DNA of 64,000 nt from Rhizobium sp. ACO-34A (GCA_002600635.1 CP021373.1:1-64000); one strand, 5' to 3'; numbered from the stretch's first letter, positions 16,805-25,691 are shown. Notes: a model not told the origin generated them from the sequence alone. Translations and numbers: made by a program.

Positions 16805-17206
16805 TCAGGGCTTCTCCGCGGCCTGCGTCTCGGCGTCGTTTCCGGCGGCGGCGGCCTTGATGGTCGAGCCGGGCACGTCGTTCTTGCCTTCGGTGCGGTC
16901 GCGGTAAAGGGCTGCGCGGGCGAGCAGCAGGAAGGTGACCGGGGTGGTGACGGTGACGAACAGGCCGATCAGGATTTCGTGCAGCACCGGCTTCTGCAGG
17001 GAGAAGCTGAAATAGAGCATGGATGCGACCATCACGCCGCCGATGCCCCAGCTGGTGCCGAGGGTGGGCGCGTGGATGCGTTCGTAGAAGCTTTGAAGCC
17101 GCAGGAAGCCGATGGCGCCAATCAGCGCCAGCGATGCGCCGAGCAGCAGGAAGAAGGCGACGCCGATGGCGACGGCAAGCGGTATATCCGATGCGGGCTG
17201 TATCAT
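16805..17206 (-). CDS. phaG: Na+/H+ or K+/H+ antiporter subunit G
   Basis: A 133-residue MnhG/PhaG membrane subunit with three hydrophobic helices and the family segment GAIGFLRLQSFYERIHAPTLG. The last about 30 residues are a hydrophilic tail rich in Ala, Glu and Lys. It is the final gene of the pha operon, overlapping phaF by four bases. In Sinorhizobium meliloti the Pha complex exports K+ and is needed for pH adaptation and nodule invasion. Confidence 0.92.
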   Translation of the reverse strand: MIQPASDIPLAVAIGVAFFLLLGASLALIGAIGFLRLQSFYERIHAPTLGTSWGIGGVMVASMLYFSFSLQKPVLHEILIGLFVTVTTPVTFLLLARAALYRDRTEGKNDVPGSTIKAAAAGNDAETQAAEKP

Positions 17207-17484
17207 TCGATCACCTCCCCGCGCATCAGGAACTTGGCGAGCGCCACCGTGGCGACGAAGCCGAGCATGCCGATGACCAGTGCGGCCTCGAAATAGATCA
17301 CCCGTCCCGTTCCGATCCCGAAGGTCACGAGCAGCAGCATGGCGTTGATATAGAGCGCATCAAGGCCGATGATCCGGTCCTGCGCGCGCGGCCCGCGGAA
17401 CATGCGCACCGAGACGATCGCCATGGACGCCGCCAGCATCAGCTGGGCGATGGCGACCGCGGTGAAGATAATGATGGCGCTCAT
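17203..17484 (-). CDS. phaF: Na+/H+ or K+/H+ antiporter subunit F
   Basis: A 93-residue MrpF/PhaF subunit with three membrane helices and the family core VRMFRGPRAQDRIIGLDALYINAMLLLV. Overlaps phaE and phaG by four bases each, so the operon is translationally coupled. Confidence 0.92.
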   Translation of the reverse strand: MSAIIIFTAVAIAQLMLAASMAIVSVRMFRGPRAQDRIIGLDALYINAMLLLVTFGIGTGRVIYFEAALVIGMLGFVATVALAKFLMRGEVIE

Positions 17485-17957
17485 GCGAAAATCTCCATCA
17501 GCAGCTTTTCGTAGCGGTTCTTGATCGTATTCACCCAGGCCGCCTCGTCGATGACGTCGAGAACGTGCAGGAGCACCGTGCGGTCATTGGAATTGTATTC
17601 GAGCCATGCGGAGCCCGGCGTGCTGGTGAGGATGACGGCCAGGAACGCCAGCGCCGTGCGGTCTTCCAGCTCCAGCGGAACGGTGATGAAGCAGGAGGTG
17701 TGTCCCTCCGAGCGGCCTCTCAGGATGACGCTTGCGACACCGATATTGGAACGGATGATATCGTATAGGACGATGAAGAGCAGCTTGAACAGGAGGTGCC
17801 ACTTCTTCAGCTTCGGCCGGTCGGGGCGAAGCGACGCCATGCCCCAGGAGGCGAAGGTGGCGACGATCAGGCCGAGAATGAAGTGGCCGAGCGTGAAGCC
17901 GTTGAGCAGCAGCCACATGACGACGAGAAAGAGGGTGAGAACGGGATAGGGAAACAT
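17481..17957 (-). CDS. phaE: Na+/H+ or K+/H+ antiporter subunit E
   Basis: A 158-residue MrpE/PhaE subunit: two N-terminal membrane helices, then the cytosolic domain with DIIRSNIGVASVIL and the TPGSAWLEYNSNDRTVLLHVLD segment typical of the family. It shares one base with the end of phaD. Confidence 0.92.
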   Translation of the reverse strand: MFPYPVLTLFLVVMWLLLNGFTLGHFILGLIVATFASWGMASLRPDRPKLKKWHLLFKLLFIVLYDIIRSNIGVASVILRGRSEGHTSCFITVPLELEDRTALAFLAVILTSTPGSAWLEYNSNDRTVLLHVLDVIDEAAWVNTIKNRYEKLLMEIFA

Positions 17958-19585
17958 TACTTGCCCTCCTCCGTTGCCGACCGCTTGCCGACCCCCGGCA
18001 CCACGGCGGCATTGGTCACGGCGTCGATATAGATGCCGGGATTGCTCAGCGTGCGGATCGTCGTGTCCATGTATTGCATGGCAGGACCGGCGCGCACCGT
18101 CAGCGCAAGGGTCAGCGCCAGCAGGAACATCACCGGCACGATCTCGATCACCAGCACGCGCGGCACGGTGCCCTCGATCGACGTCCAGAAGGTGCGGATG
18201 CCGGCGCGGGTCATGGAAATCAGCGCCGCGAGGCCCGAGAGGATGACGAGGATCGAAAGCGTCCAGACGGCGGCGGTCGGCGGTATGCCGATGGCGCCCG
18301 TTCCCATCATGGCCGAGAGCATGGCGAACTTGGCGACGAAACCCGACAGTGGTGGCAGGCCCGAAAGCAGGATGGCGCAGGCCGCAAAACAGGTGCCGAG
18401 GATCGCCATGGTGCCCGGCATGGTCACCCCTTCCTCCGGTTCCGGTTCACCCTCCTCGCCTTCGCCGAAGGCTTCCATGGTGACGGCGAGAACGATGGCG
18501 CCCGCATCCTGTCCGCGCTCGACAAGTTCGATCAGCATGAAGAAGGCGGCGATCGTCAGTGTGGAGGAGACGAGATAGAGAAGCGCGCCCGAGGACACCG
18601 CGCCGTCATTGATGCCGAGAACCATCAGCAGCGTGCCGGAAGAGACGAGCACCGAGAAGCCGGCGACGCGGCCGAGCGCCTGGGAGGCGAGCACGCCGAT
18701 GATGCCGAAGACCAGCGTCGCTATGCCGCCGAAGACAAGGAAGCTCGCGCCGAAGCCGGCCGACGGCCCCTCGCCGAACAAGAGCATGGTGAGCCTGAGG
18801 ATGACATAGATGCCGAGCTTGCTGAGGATGGCGAAGACGCCGGCGACGGGCGCCGATGCGGCGCTATAGGCGGTCGGCAGCCAGAAGCAGAGCGGCCACA
18901 TGCCGGCCTTGATGAGGAAGGCGATGCCGAGCACGGCCGCGCCCGCTTCCATCAGCATGCGGCGGTCCGGCTCGATCTGCGGAATGCGGGCGGCGAGATC
19001 GGCCATGTTGAGCGTGCCGGCGGTGCCGTAGATCAGGCTGACGCCGATCAGGAAGAGCAGCGCGGCCGCAAGGTTGACCGCGATGTAGTGCAGGCCGGCC
19101 TTCACCCTCAGCGGTCCCGATCCATGCAGCAGCAGGCCGTAGGAGGCCGCCAGCATCACCTCGAAGAAGACGAAGAGGTTGAACAGGTCGCCGGTCAGGA
19201 AGGCGCCGTTGATGCCCATCAGCAGCAGCTGGAACATGGTGTGGAAATGCGCGCCCACGCCATGCCAGCGGGCCAGCGAATAGACCAGCGAGGCGATGGC
19301 GACCACCGCCGTCAGCAGCAGCATCAGGGCGGAGAGCGCATCCAGCACCAGCACGATGCCGAAGGGCGAGGCCCAGTTGCCGAGCAGATAGACGCCCTCG
19401 AAACCGTTCGACCGGTTTTCGATCTCGAACAGGGCGATGGCGACGGCGACGAGAATGATCGTCGCGACGAGGCTGATCATCGCCTTCGTCACGCGCTGGC
19501 GCTCGTTGACGAAGAGCAGGATGGCCGCGGCGATCAGCGGAATGAGGATCGGCGCGATGATGAGGTGATGGGCCCAGCCGGTCAT
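17957..19585 (-). CDS. phaD: Na+/H+ or K+/H+ antiporter subunit D
   Basis: A 542-residue MrpD/PhaD subunit of the complex I NuoL/M/N-like family with about 14 membrane helices. The proton-channel core includes SYGLLLHGSGPLRVKAGLHYIAVN and IKAGMWPLCFWLPTAYSAASAPVAGVF, where the Lys residues of the translocation path lie. A Glu-rich hydrophilic insert (EAFGEGEEGEPEPEEG, about residues 370-385) is a longer loop than in most homologues I know. Overlaps phaC by four bases. Confidence 0.93.
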   Translation of the reverse strand: MTGWAHHLIIAPILIPLIAAAILLFVNERQRVTKAMISLVATIILVAVAIALFEIENRSNGFEGVYLLGNWASPFGIVLVLDALSALMLLLTAVVAIASLVYSLARWHGVGAHFHTMFQLLLMGINGAFLTGDLFNLFVFFEVMLAASYGLLLHGSGPLRVKAGLHYIAVNLAAALLFLIGVSLIYGTAGTLNMADLAARIPQIEPDRRMLMEAGAAVLGIAFLIKAGMWPLCFWLPTAYSAASAPVAGVFAILSKLGIYVILRLTMLLFGEGPSAGFGASFLVFGGIATLVFGIIGVLASQALGRVAGFSVLVSSGTLLMVLGINDGAVSSGALLYLVSSTLTIAAFFMLIELVERGQDAGAIVLAVTMEAFGEGEEGEPEPEEGVTMPGTMAILGTCFAACAILLSGLPPLSGFVAKFAMLSAMMGTGAIGIPPTAAVWTLSILVILSGLAALISMTRAGIRTFWTSIEGTVPRVLVIEIVPVMFLLALTLALTVRAGPAMQYMDTTIRTLSNPGIYIDAVTNAAVVPGVGKRSATEEGK

Positions 19586-19920
19586 CTGGAGCCGCCCCTG
19601 CCGTCGACATGGTCGGTGCCGGTGAGCCCGCGCGAGGCGAGCAGCACGACGAGGAAGAGCGCGGTGGTGGCGAAACCGATGACGATTGCGGTGAGCACCA
19701 GCGCCTGCGGCACGGGATCGGCGATCATCGTGGTCGAGGCGCTGTCATCGAGAATGGGCGGCAGGTTGGACTTCACCCCGCCCACCCCGAAGATGAACAG
19801 GTTCACCGCATAGGAGAGCAGCGAGAGGCCGATGATGACCTGATAGGTGCGCGGGCGCAGGATCAGCCAGACGCCGCAGCTGGTCATGACGCCGATTGCG
19901 ATCGAAAGGATGATTTCCAT
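19582..19920 (-). CDS. phaC: Na+/H+ or K+/H+ antiporter subunit C
   Basis: A 112-residue MrpC/PhaC subunit, a NuoK homologue with three helices and the family core GLSLLSYAVNLFIFGVGG and DPVPQALVLTAIVIGFATTALFLV. Its start shares a base with the phaAB stop. Confidence 0.93.
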   Translation of the reverse strand: MEIILSIAIGVMTSCGVWLILRPRTYQVIIGLSLLSYAVNLFIFGVGGVKSNLPPILDDSASTTMIADPVPQALVLTAIVIGFATTALFLVVLLASRGLTGTDHVDGRGGSR

Positions 19921-22835
19921 CAGGCCTCCTTCGCCTTTTCCATTTCAGCCGCGTGAAGGCGGTTGATACGGATGGACTGGTGAGCGAGTGCCACGAGGAT
20001 GAGGACGGTGGAACCGACGACCAGCGTGAATACGCCGAGGTCGAACAGCAGCGCGGTCGCTGCCGGAACCTTGCCTATGAGCGGAATCTCGAGATAGCGG
20101 AAATGCGAGGTCAGGAACGGATAGCCGAGCAGCCATGCGCCCGCGCCGGTGGCGGTTGCGGTCAAAAGGCCGACGCCCATCCAGCGAAGCGGCAGGATGC
20201 GCAGGCGATCCTCCGCCCAGCGCGTGCCGCCGGCGAGATATTGCAGCAGGAAGGCGATCGACAGCGTGAGCCCGGCCGAGAAGCCGCCGCCCGGCAGGTC
20301 GTGGCCGCGCATGAAGATGTAGACGGAAAAGGTGATGATGACCGGGAACAGCCACTGCATGATGACCGAGGGCACGAACAGGTAGTCCTTGACCGTATCG
20401 CCCGCCGAACGGCCCTCACGCTCCTCGTCCAGACGGTTCTGGATCTGCTGCTGCTCCGGCATTTCCATGCTGTCCGCGGCCGGACGGAAACGTCTGAGCA
20501 GGGCGAAGACGGTGAGCGCCACGACGCCGAGGACGGTGATTTCGCCGAGCGTGTCGAAACCGCGGAAATCCACCAGGATGACGTTGACGACATTGCGTCC
20601 GCCGCCCTGCGAATAGGCGTTTTCGAGGAAGTAGTTGGCGATGGCGTCGGGCACCGGCATCGTCATCGAGGCATAGGCGATGAAGGTCATGCCGATGCCG
20701 CAGGCGACCGCGAGCGCCAGGTCGCGGAAGCGGCGGAAACGGGCGCGCAGCGTGATCGTCTCGTCGAAATCCTCCGAGCGCTTCGGCAGCCAGCGCAGGC
20801 CGAGCAGGATGAGAACCGTGGTGACGATCTCGACGAGGAGCTGGGTGATCGCCAGATCCGGCGCCGACAGCCAGACGAAGGAGACGCAGACGATCAACCC
20901 GACGCCGCCGAGCATGACCAGCGCCGCGAGACGGTGATACTTGGCCAGAAAGGCGGTGCCGATCGCAAGGCAGATGCCGATCAGCCAGAGCGCGCCGAAG
21001 GTGGGATCGACGCCGGTGAAGACGAAAGGGCGCGGCTCGAAGGAGGAAAGGTAGAGCGGCAGGAGGCCGGCGAGAAAGCCCATGGCCACCACCCAGCGCA
21101 GCTGCGGCTGCAGATTGCGGGTGCCGATGCGCTTTTCCGCCTGACGCGCCCAGTGCCAGGACACCTCGACGAGAACGCGCTCGAAGATGCGCTGGCCCTT
21201 GAGCTGGCGCAGGAAGGGCGGTCCGTCCTCGCAGCGCGCCAGATAGTTGCGGAAGGCGAAGTAAAGCGCGGTGCCGCCGACCAGCGCGATGATGCTCATC
21301 ACCAGCGGCAGGTTGAAGCCGTGCCAGACCGCAAGGTCGTATTCCGGCGTCAGCGGTCCGAGCACGCTGGTGACGGCGGTCAGAAGGAACGGCCCGACGG
21401 AGATGGCGGGCGCGATGCCGACCACGAGGCAGATCAGCACCAGAAGCTCGATCGGGAAGCGCATCCAGCGCGGCGGCTCATGCGGCGTTGCCTTGGGCAG
21501 GCCAACCGGCGGCGGGCCGAAGAAGACCGTGTGGATGAAGCGCAGCGAATAGGCGACCGAAAACGCGCTCGCCAGCGTCGCCACATAGGGAAGGATGGTG
21601 TCGAGAACGGAATCGGCATGGGTCTGCACGGCTTCCGCGAAGAACATTTCCTTGGACAGGAAGCCGTTGAGCAACGGCACGCCCGCCATCGCGGCGCTCG
21701 CCACCATGGCGAGCCGCGCCGTCATCGGCATGAAGCGATAGAGACCGGAGAGTTTTCGGATGTCGCGCGTTCCGGTCTCGTGGTCGATGATGCCGGCGGC
21801 CATGAACAGCGAGGCCTTGAAGGTCGCGTGGTTCAGCATGTGGAAGATCGCCGCGACGGTCGCAAGCGGGCTTCCGAGGCTGAGAAGCGTGGTGATCAGG
21901 CCGAGATGGCTGATGGTCGAATAGGCGAGCAGGCCTTTGAGGTCCTGCTGGAACATGGCGAAATAGGCGCCGAGCAGCAGCGTGATGATGCCGGCGCTGC
22001 CGACGAGCCAGAACCATTCCTCGGTTCCCGCCAGCGCCGGCCAGAAGCGTGCGAGCAGGAAGACCCCGGCCTTCACCATGGTCGCCGAATGCAGATAGGC
22101 GGAGACCGGCGTCGGCGCCGCCATGGCGTTGGGCAGCCAGAAATGGAACGGGAACTGCGCGCTCTTGGTCAAGGCGCCAAGCAGGATGAACACCAGCGCC
22201 GGCACATAGAGCGAGTGACCGCGGATCAGGTCGCCGGATTCGAGGATCTTGTCGAGATCGTAGCTGCCGACGATGTTGCCGAGGATCAACAGGCCGATCA
22301 GCAGGCAGAAGCCGCCGATGCCGGTGATCGTCAGCGCCATGCGGGCGCCGTCGCGGGCGGCGGCCGTGTTGTGCCAGTAGCTGATCAGCAGGAAGGAGAA
22401 GATGCTGGTCAGTTCCCAGAAGACCGACAGCAGGATGACATTGCCCGAGATGACGATGCCGAGCATCGCGCCCATGAAGGCAAGCAGGAAGGAGAAGAAC
22501 CGCGGAACCGGGTCCTCCTCTGACATGTAGTATCGCGCATAGACGATGACGAGGAAGCCGATGCCGGTGATCAGCACGGAAAACATCCATGCGAAACCGT
22601 CCATCCTCAGCTTGAAGGCAAGTCCGAGCTGGGGAACCCATTCCGCCTCGTAGCGCAGCGGCTCGCCGCCGGAGATGGCGGGATAGGCGAGAACCACGAT
22701 CAGCAGGGAGGACAGCGCGACCGCGCCCGCAACCCAGGAGGGCAGGACCCGTGACGGCGTATTCAGAAGAAAGACCGAGGCAAGGCTTCCGGCGAAAGGC
22801 AGGATCAACAGGACCAGCAGGAAATATGGTTCCAA
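19920..22835 (-). CDS. phaAB: Na+/H+ or K+/H+ antiporter fused subunit AB
   Basis: A 971-residue fusion of MrpA (NuoL-like, about residues 1-780) with MrpB (about 830-960), the arrangement of rhizobial Pha1 systems. The translocation core is seen in GALTKSAQFPFHFWLPNAMAAPTPVSAYLHSATMVKAG-type sequence around residues 220-260, and the MrpB end in MRGHDLPGGGFSAGL. The start is a TTG at 22835 with GGGA upstream; no ATG lies in frame close by. It is the first gene of the six-gene pha operon and is divergent from the small XRE gene. Confidence 0.93.
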   Translation of the reverse strand: MEPYFLLVLLILPFAGSLASVFLLNTPSRVLPSWVAGAVALSSLLIVVLAYPAISGGEPLRYEAEWVPQLGLAFKLRMDGFAWMFSVLITGIGFLVIVYARYYMSEEDPVPRFFSFLLAFMGAMLGIVISGNVILLSVFWELTSIFSFLLISYWHNTAAARDGARMALTITGIGGFCLLIGLLILGNIVGSYDLDKILESGDLIRGHSLYVPALVFILLGALTKSAQFPFHFWLPNAMAAPTPVSAYLHSATMVKAGVFLLARFWPALAGTEEWFWLVGSAGIITLLLGAYFAMFQQDLKGLLAYSTISHLGLITTLLSLGSPLATVAAIFHMLNHATFKASLFMAAGIIDHETGTRDIRKLSGLYRFMPMTARLAMVASAAMAGVPLLNGFLSKEMFFAEAVQTHADSVLDTILPYVATLASAFSVAYSLRFIHTVFFGPPPVGLPKATPHEPPRWMRFPIELLVLICLVVGIAPAISVGPFLLTAVTSVLGPLTPEYDLAVWHGFNLPLVMSIIALVGGTALYFAFRNYLARCEDGPPFLRQLKGQRIFERVLVEVSWHWARQAEKRIGTRNLQPQLRWVVAMGFLAGLLPLYLSSFEPRPFVFTGVDPTFGALWLIGICLAIGTAFLAKYHRLAALVMLGGVGLIVCVSFVWLSAPDLAITQLLVEIVTTVLILLGLRWLPKRSEDFDETITLRARFRRFRDLALAVACGIGMTFIAYASMTMPVPDAIANYFLENAYSQGGGRNVVNVILVDFRGFDTLGEITVLGVVALTVFALLRRFRPAADSMEMPEQQQIQNRLDEEREGRSAGDTVKDYLFVPSVIMQWLFPVIITFSVYIFMRGHDLPGGGFSAGLTLSIAFLLQYLAGGTRWAEDRLRILPLRWMGVGLLTATATGAGAWLLGYPFLTSHFRYLEIPLIGKVPAATALLFDLGVFTLVVGSTVLILVALAHQSIRINRLHAAEMEKAKEA

Positions 22836-22971
22836 CGTTATCCCAATGCCCCGGTTCCTTTACTTTTGAAGGGCCCGCGCGTGCCCGAGGAGGGTATGTC
22901 CTGCGCCTCTAGCCATGCGAACAAAAATGCCATATATGATCTATATTGACCATTATGGGCAGAATCGGACG

Positions 22972-23235
22972 ATGGGTCAAGCAGATCACCAGAAGTTTTT
23001 GACACCTGCCCTCTGTCGTGCGGCGCGGGGTTTCCTCGACTGGACGCAGAGCGATCTGGCGGATCGCTCGGGCGTTTCCCGAGGCACGATCCGCGACTAC
23101 GAGGGCGAGCGTCACAACGTTCACCGCTCCACGGAAGCACAACTGCGCCTCGCCTTCGAAAACGGCGGCCTCTCCTTCGTCTGCCTCGAAGGCGACAATG
23201 TCGGGATTTGCCCGAAGGGCGGGGCGGAAGGGTAA
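22972..23235 (+). CDS. Small XRE-type helix-turn-helix protein
   Basis: An 87-residue DNA-binding protein with a single Cro/CI-type helix-turn-helix (ARGFLDWTQSDLADRSGVSRGTIRDYE, about residues 18-44). The start is uncertain: ATG at 22972 gives the compact form, while an in-frame ATG at 22930 or the start at 22915 would add a short N-terminus. Similar short single-domain regulators are common in rhizobia as solitary genes. It is divergent from the pha operon, and an effect on it is possible but unproven. Confidence 0.7.
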   Translation: MGQADHQKFLTPALCRAARGFLDWTQSDLADRSGVSRGTIRDYEGERHNVHRSTEAQLRLAFENGGLSFVCLEGDNVGICPKGGAEG

Positions 23236-23751
23236 GGACCGGGGCAGTTTGGCTGGTGAGGGGCCGGGTGCGGACTGGCGGGTTTGGCACTTGGATCCGC
23301 TAAAGCGGACGTGGCCATGAAGACATCACCCAGTAAATGCAGCAGATTTTTGGTGGTCTTGGAAGGAGCACCTACTATCGCGCAAAAGCCTTGGAAGCCC
23401 GGCTCTCAGGGATGGCAAGGGGGATGCGATGTCCTCCTTTGTATCTTTGAACTGTATATTCCAACAGGATTGGCAAAGGGTTCCGGAACTTCTTTTTCCT
23501 TGGATTGCGAAGAGTTGGATTCAAATTCAATTATTTCAATATGTTAGTCGAATATTTTTTTACAGAAATTGCCTTCAAAAACGTCTTTAGAAATCAATGA
23601 CTTAGGAAGTCGGCGTAGATCAGAAATTGCAGGTGGGAGCGCCTAAGATAGCTTACAAACCTTAGAACGGGGCTTTAGGATCATGAAAGGACGCAATGTC
23701 TGACTCAACCCCTTGGTCATGTTGATGAATAAATCTTGACAATTTAAAAAC
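23236..23751. other. AT-rich accessory region without a supported gene
   Basis: About 515 bases in which composition shifts from GC-rich to AT-rich. Short frames exist but none has a ribosome site and protein-like sequence. The region looks like the border of an acquired segment that continues to about 25.6 kb. No tRNA or flanking direct repeat was recognised. Confidence 0.45.
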
Positions 23752-23780
23752 TTGACCGAATCATTTCGGCCTTCTATATA
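23752..23780 (+). promoter_or_regulatory. Sigma-70-type promoter of a candidate small RNA
   Basis: TTGACC (23752-23757), a spacer of exactly 17 bases, then TATATA (23775-23780). This is one of the best promoter matches in the window, yet no coding frame follows; a short hairpin-rich stretch and a terminator do. Confidence 0.6.
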
Positions 23781-23785
23781 AGGGG

Positions 23786-23849
23786 TGTTCATCTGCCAAA
23801 GGCAGAAGGAGCTCGAAAGCCGTCCATCTCCAGTAGAGGGCGGCTTTTG
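23786..23849 (+). ncRNA. Candidate small RNA, about 60 nucleotides
   Basis: From the expected start about six bases after the -10 to a terminator-like hairpin. The transcript would hold a small hairpin (CTGCC-AAA-GGCAG), a single-stranded AAGGAGCTCG stretch resembling a Shine-Dalgarno sequence, and a terminal stem AAAGCCGTCC/GGGCGGCTTT (one G-U pair) ending in TTTT. Its 3' end meets the stop of the minus-strand gene at 23853, so read-through would be antisense to that gene. It may be a regulatory RNA or part of the adjacent two-gene system. Confidence 0.4.
23815..23848. terminator. Bidirectional terminator hairpin
   Basis: Stem AAAGCCGTCC with GGGCGGCTTT around a 13-base loop, T-run on the plus strand and AAAAGCC/GGCTTT on the minus strand. 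It can end both the candidate small RNA and the minus-strand DUF3800 operon. Confidence 0.65.
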
Positions 23850-23852
23850 CCG

Positions 23853-24326
23853 TTAAAATGCAATTCCTTTTTTCTCTCTCTTTTCAAGATCCTTTAGTGT
23901 CCAGGTTTGGTCAATGTAAAAGGCCGTAACTAGCGATACAATTTTTGGCTTCTCAGCGAGAATAAGGACATATTTTTCGCTTTTAAGCCAGTAATACAGT
24001 TTTACTGTTCCGTCGCCTTCGGTGTAGCTGAATCGAGATACTCCGGGGGCCGTACCGTTTAGCAGCGCGGAAATCCAAGTGATTCTACGTGCGCGCGGTG
24101 GATCGAATAACCTATCCTCGCCCTTCCCTTTGGTGACGACGTGCCAGAACCCCTCCTCCTTGTCGTTGTCTATAAGGCGGGCGTCAAATACCAGCGTCTT
24201 TCCCCGCACAACAGGCGATGGAATACATTTGAATGTTGCCGTGAAGTGACCATAGAGAGAAGCGCAAACGTCATCCCAATTGCCGTCTGTTTGAGCTTGT
24301 TGTGGCAGCACCAGTTGATTGCACAT
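23853..24326 (-). CDS. Protein of unknown function coupled to DUF3800 gene
   Basis: A 157-residue protein I do not recognise. The start at 24326 lies two bases after the DUF3800 stop, so translation is coupled; an upstream start at 24347 would overlap it. The first about 45 residues contain WDDVCASLYGHFTATFKC; the second half reads FWHVVTKG, RLFDPPRARRITWISALLNG, and KLYYWLKSEKYVLILAEKPKIVSLVTAFYID in order. A conserved-looking His, a basic ARR helix and a final strand pair of YVLIL/IVSLVTAFYI resemble the layout of small BECR-fold nucleases (RelE, colicin D, barnase-like), but this is a guess from pattern only. AT-rich relative to the rest of the window. Confidence 0.6.
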   Translation of the reverse strand: MCNQLVLPQQAQTDGNWDDVCASLYGHFTATFKCIPSPVVRGKTLVFDARLIDNDKEEGFWHVVTKGKGEDRLFDPPRARRITWISALLNGTAPGVSRFSYTEGDGTVKLYYWLKSEKYVLILAEKPKIVSLVTAFYIDQTWTLKDLEKREKKGIAF

Positions 24327-24328
24327 GG

Positions 24329-25021
24329 CTATACCTGTGCCCGCCAAACAAAAATATTGAATTTCTGATACGACAACGGCGAAGAGTTGAGCATACTCCG
24401 CCCAATGTTCTCTTCGATGCGATGTACCATGTGCAGTTTGGTGGCGTTGGTAGTGAGGCCTCTATGCTTGTAAGTAAGAGCGCCGAGTAAAAAATCAGCA
24501 AGCTGCATAAGCTCGAGCTCATGAGAGCGCGCATGCTGAACTCGTGATATGAGTTCTCCGGTGAAATCGTACATGTTGTTGCAGAGAACATCACGAAGCT
24601 TCTGAACTTTAAACCGGCTTCGTGTATCCTTTATATCTAAGTATATCTCATTGCTTTCAGTAGTAGAGAGAATCTTATTCAGGAGCGAAAAATACATTTT
24701 GTAATAGAAGTCGTCGTGGCTTCCTTGATTAAATTTCGCATGGTCGAGTCCGCGCTTATTTGGAACCACCAAAGCTCGGAAATTCAGCGTATCATTTCCA
24801 AAGAACCAATCGATCAGTTCGGTATAGAATGAGATTTTGGAGTGTGAGACTTTCGTCCACTTCAGCTCGCCTGTCGCAGAATGTCGCCTTTTTATGTCGC
24901 GAATCTGCATAGAGAGTAGCTTCGTACTCGCTCTGGGAGCCCAAATCGCTCCGAAACTCATCACATTAGAATCGTCATTTTGCAAATGACACGATTCATC
25001 GCAGTAAATCGCTATGCTCAT
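24329..25021 (-). CDS. DUF3800 domain protein
   Basis: A 230-residue DUF3800 protein, a family with a predicted RNase H-like fold seen in mobile elements and defence islands. Family marks: the N-terminal strand IAIYCDESCH with Asp8, Glu9 and Ser10, the middle DIKDTRSRF strand with acidic residues, and the C-terminal LELMQLADFLLGAL helix whose Gln and Asp are typical. These acidic residues would bind metal. Composition is unlike the neighbours: the 60 bases from 24601 are 35% G+C (21/60) against 63% (38/60) from 30001, a sign of transfer. It is first in a two-gene operon. Function is unproven. Confidence 0.82.
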   Translation of the reverse strand: MSIAIYCDESCHLQNDDSNVMSFGAIWAPRASTKLLSMQIRDIKRRHSATGELKWTKVSHSKISFYTELIDWFFGNDTLNFRALVVPNKRGLDHAKFNQGSHDDFYYKMYFSLLNKILSTTESNEIYLDIKDTRSRFKVQKLRDVLCNNMYDFTGELISRVQHARSHELELMQLADFLLGALTYKHRGLTTNATKLHMVHRIEENIGRSMLNSSPLSYQKFNIFVWRAQV

Positions 25022-25624
25022 TGTCTACGCCCTATTTAGTTGCAGGGTTGCGATACAAGGCGTGATTGTCAAGGAAATCAACGGATCAGTGGCGTTGAGC
25101 CGGGCCATGGTGACCTCCATGAAAAACAATTTCCGCCGATAACCGTTATCTGCTTAAAAAAACTAGAAATTTTTACGAGGGGGTATCAAAGGCATTGTGC
25201 GCAATCACCTCCCCCAAGGGGTGCGTCCGGTAAACGGCATCGAATTAACTCACAGCGTTACGTGGGGCATTTCCATACAAAGCCTCGCCTTGACTGAAGA
25301 GACATAAGGGGGAGACATAGGTTGTGTCCGTAAGAGTATACCCTTATGGATATTGAGGTTCCCGAAGTTACTTGCGCTCGCAAGGCTCGAAAATTTCAAT
25401 CGGACAGAAAAATCAACGGACACTGCACTTACGAACGTTCACTCCGCTGCTTGGAATAGCCTTTTCTGAGCAAGGAGTTTCGAAGCGTGAACGTCGAACT
25501 TGGAGGCGCGTAATCGCCACTACGTATTTTGACTCGAATGTCAGCGTTCGTCGCAACGGCAGCGCCGCAGCGAGAAAACCCATGGGGCTGTTCCGCGGCC
25601 GGCTTTCGGTATCGGTGGCGGAGA
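25022..25624. other. AT-rich intergenic region with degenerate repeats
   Basis: About 600 bases between the DUF3800 operon and ialB. It must contain the DUF3800 promoter. Near 25300 there is a short tandem (GAGACATAAGGG, GGAGACATAGG) and a spaced inverted pair GTGTCCG/CGGACAC, which could be remnants of a transposable element, but no transposase fragment can be read. No gene supported. Confidence 0.4.
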
Positions 25625-25655
25625 AACGGCGGCCTTGAGCCGCCGTTGGTCTTTT
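25625..25655. terminator. Terminator hairpin downstream of ialB
   Basis: AACGGCGGC and GCCGCCGTT form a perfect nine-base stem around CTTGA; TTTT follows on the plus strand and TTTCTC on the minus. It lies 37 bases past the ialB stop and marks the end of the AT-rich patch. Confidence 0.75.
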
Positions 25656-25691
25656 CCGGGATGGTCTGCCCTTGGGGCTATAAGCGGGCTA

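Noticed and set aside
18074..22523. Two very long plus-strand open frames (579 and 856 residues) opposite the pha genes
   Set aside because: They are antisense shadows of phaD and phaAB produced by high third-position G+C; their composition (His, Arg, Gln, Asp-rich) is not protein-like.
25325..25430. Spaced inverted pair GTGTCCG/CGGACAC as a possible insertion-sequence end
   Set aside because: Only seven bases match, and no transposase remnant or target duplication is visible.
23236..25691. AT-rich patch as an integrative element with att sites
   Set aside because: No tRNA, integrase or flanking direct repeat could be found; only the composition shift is supported.
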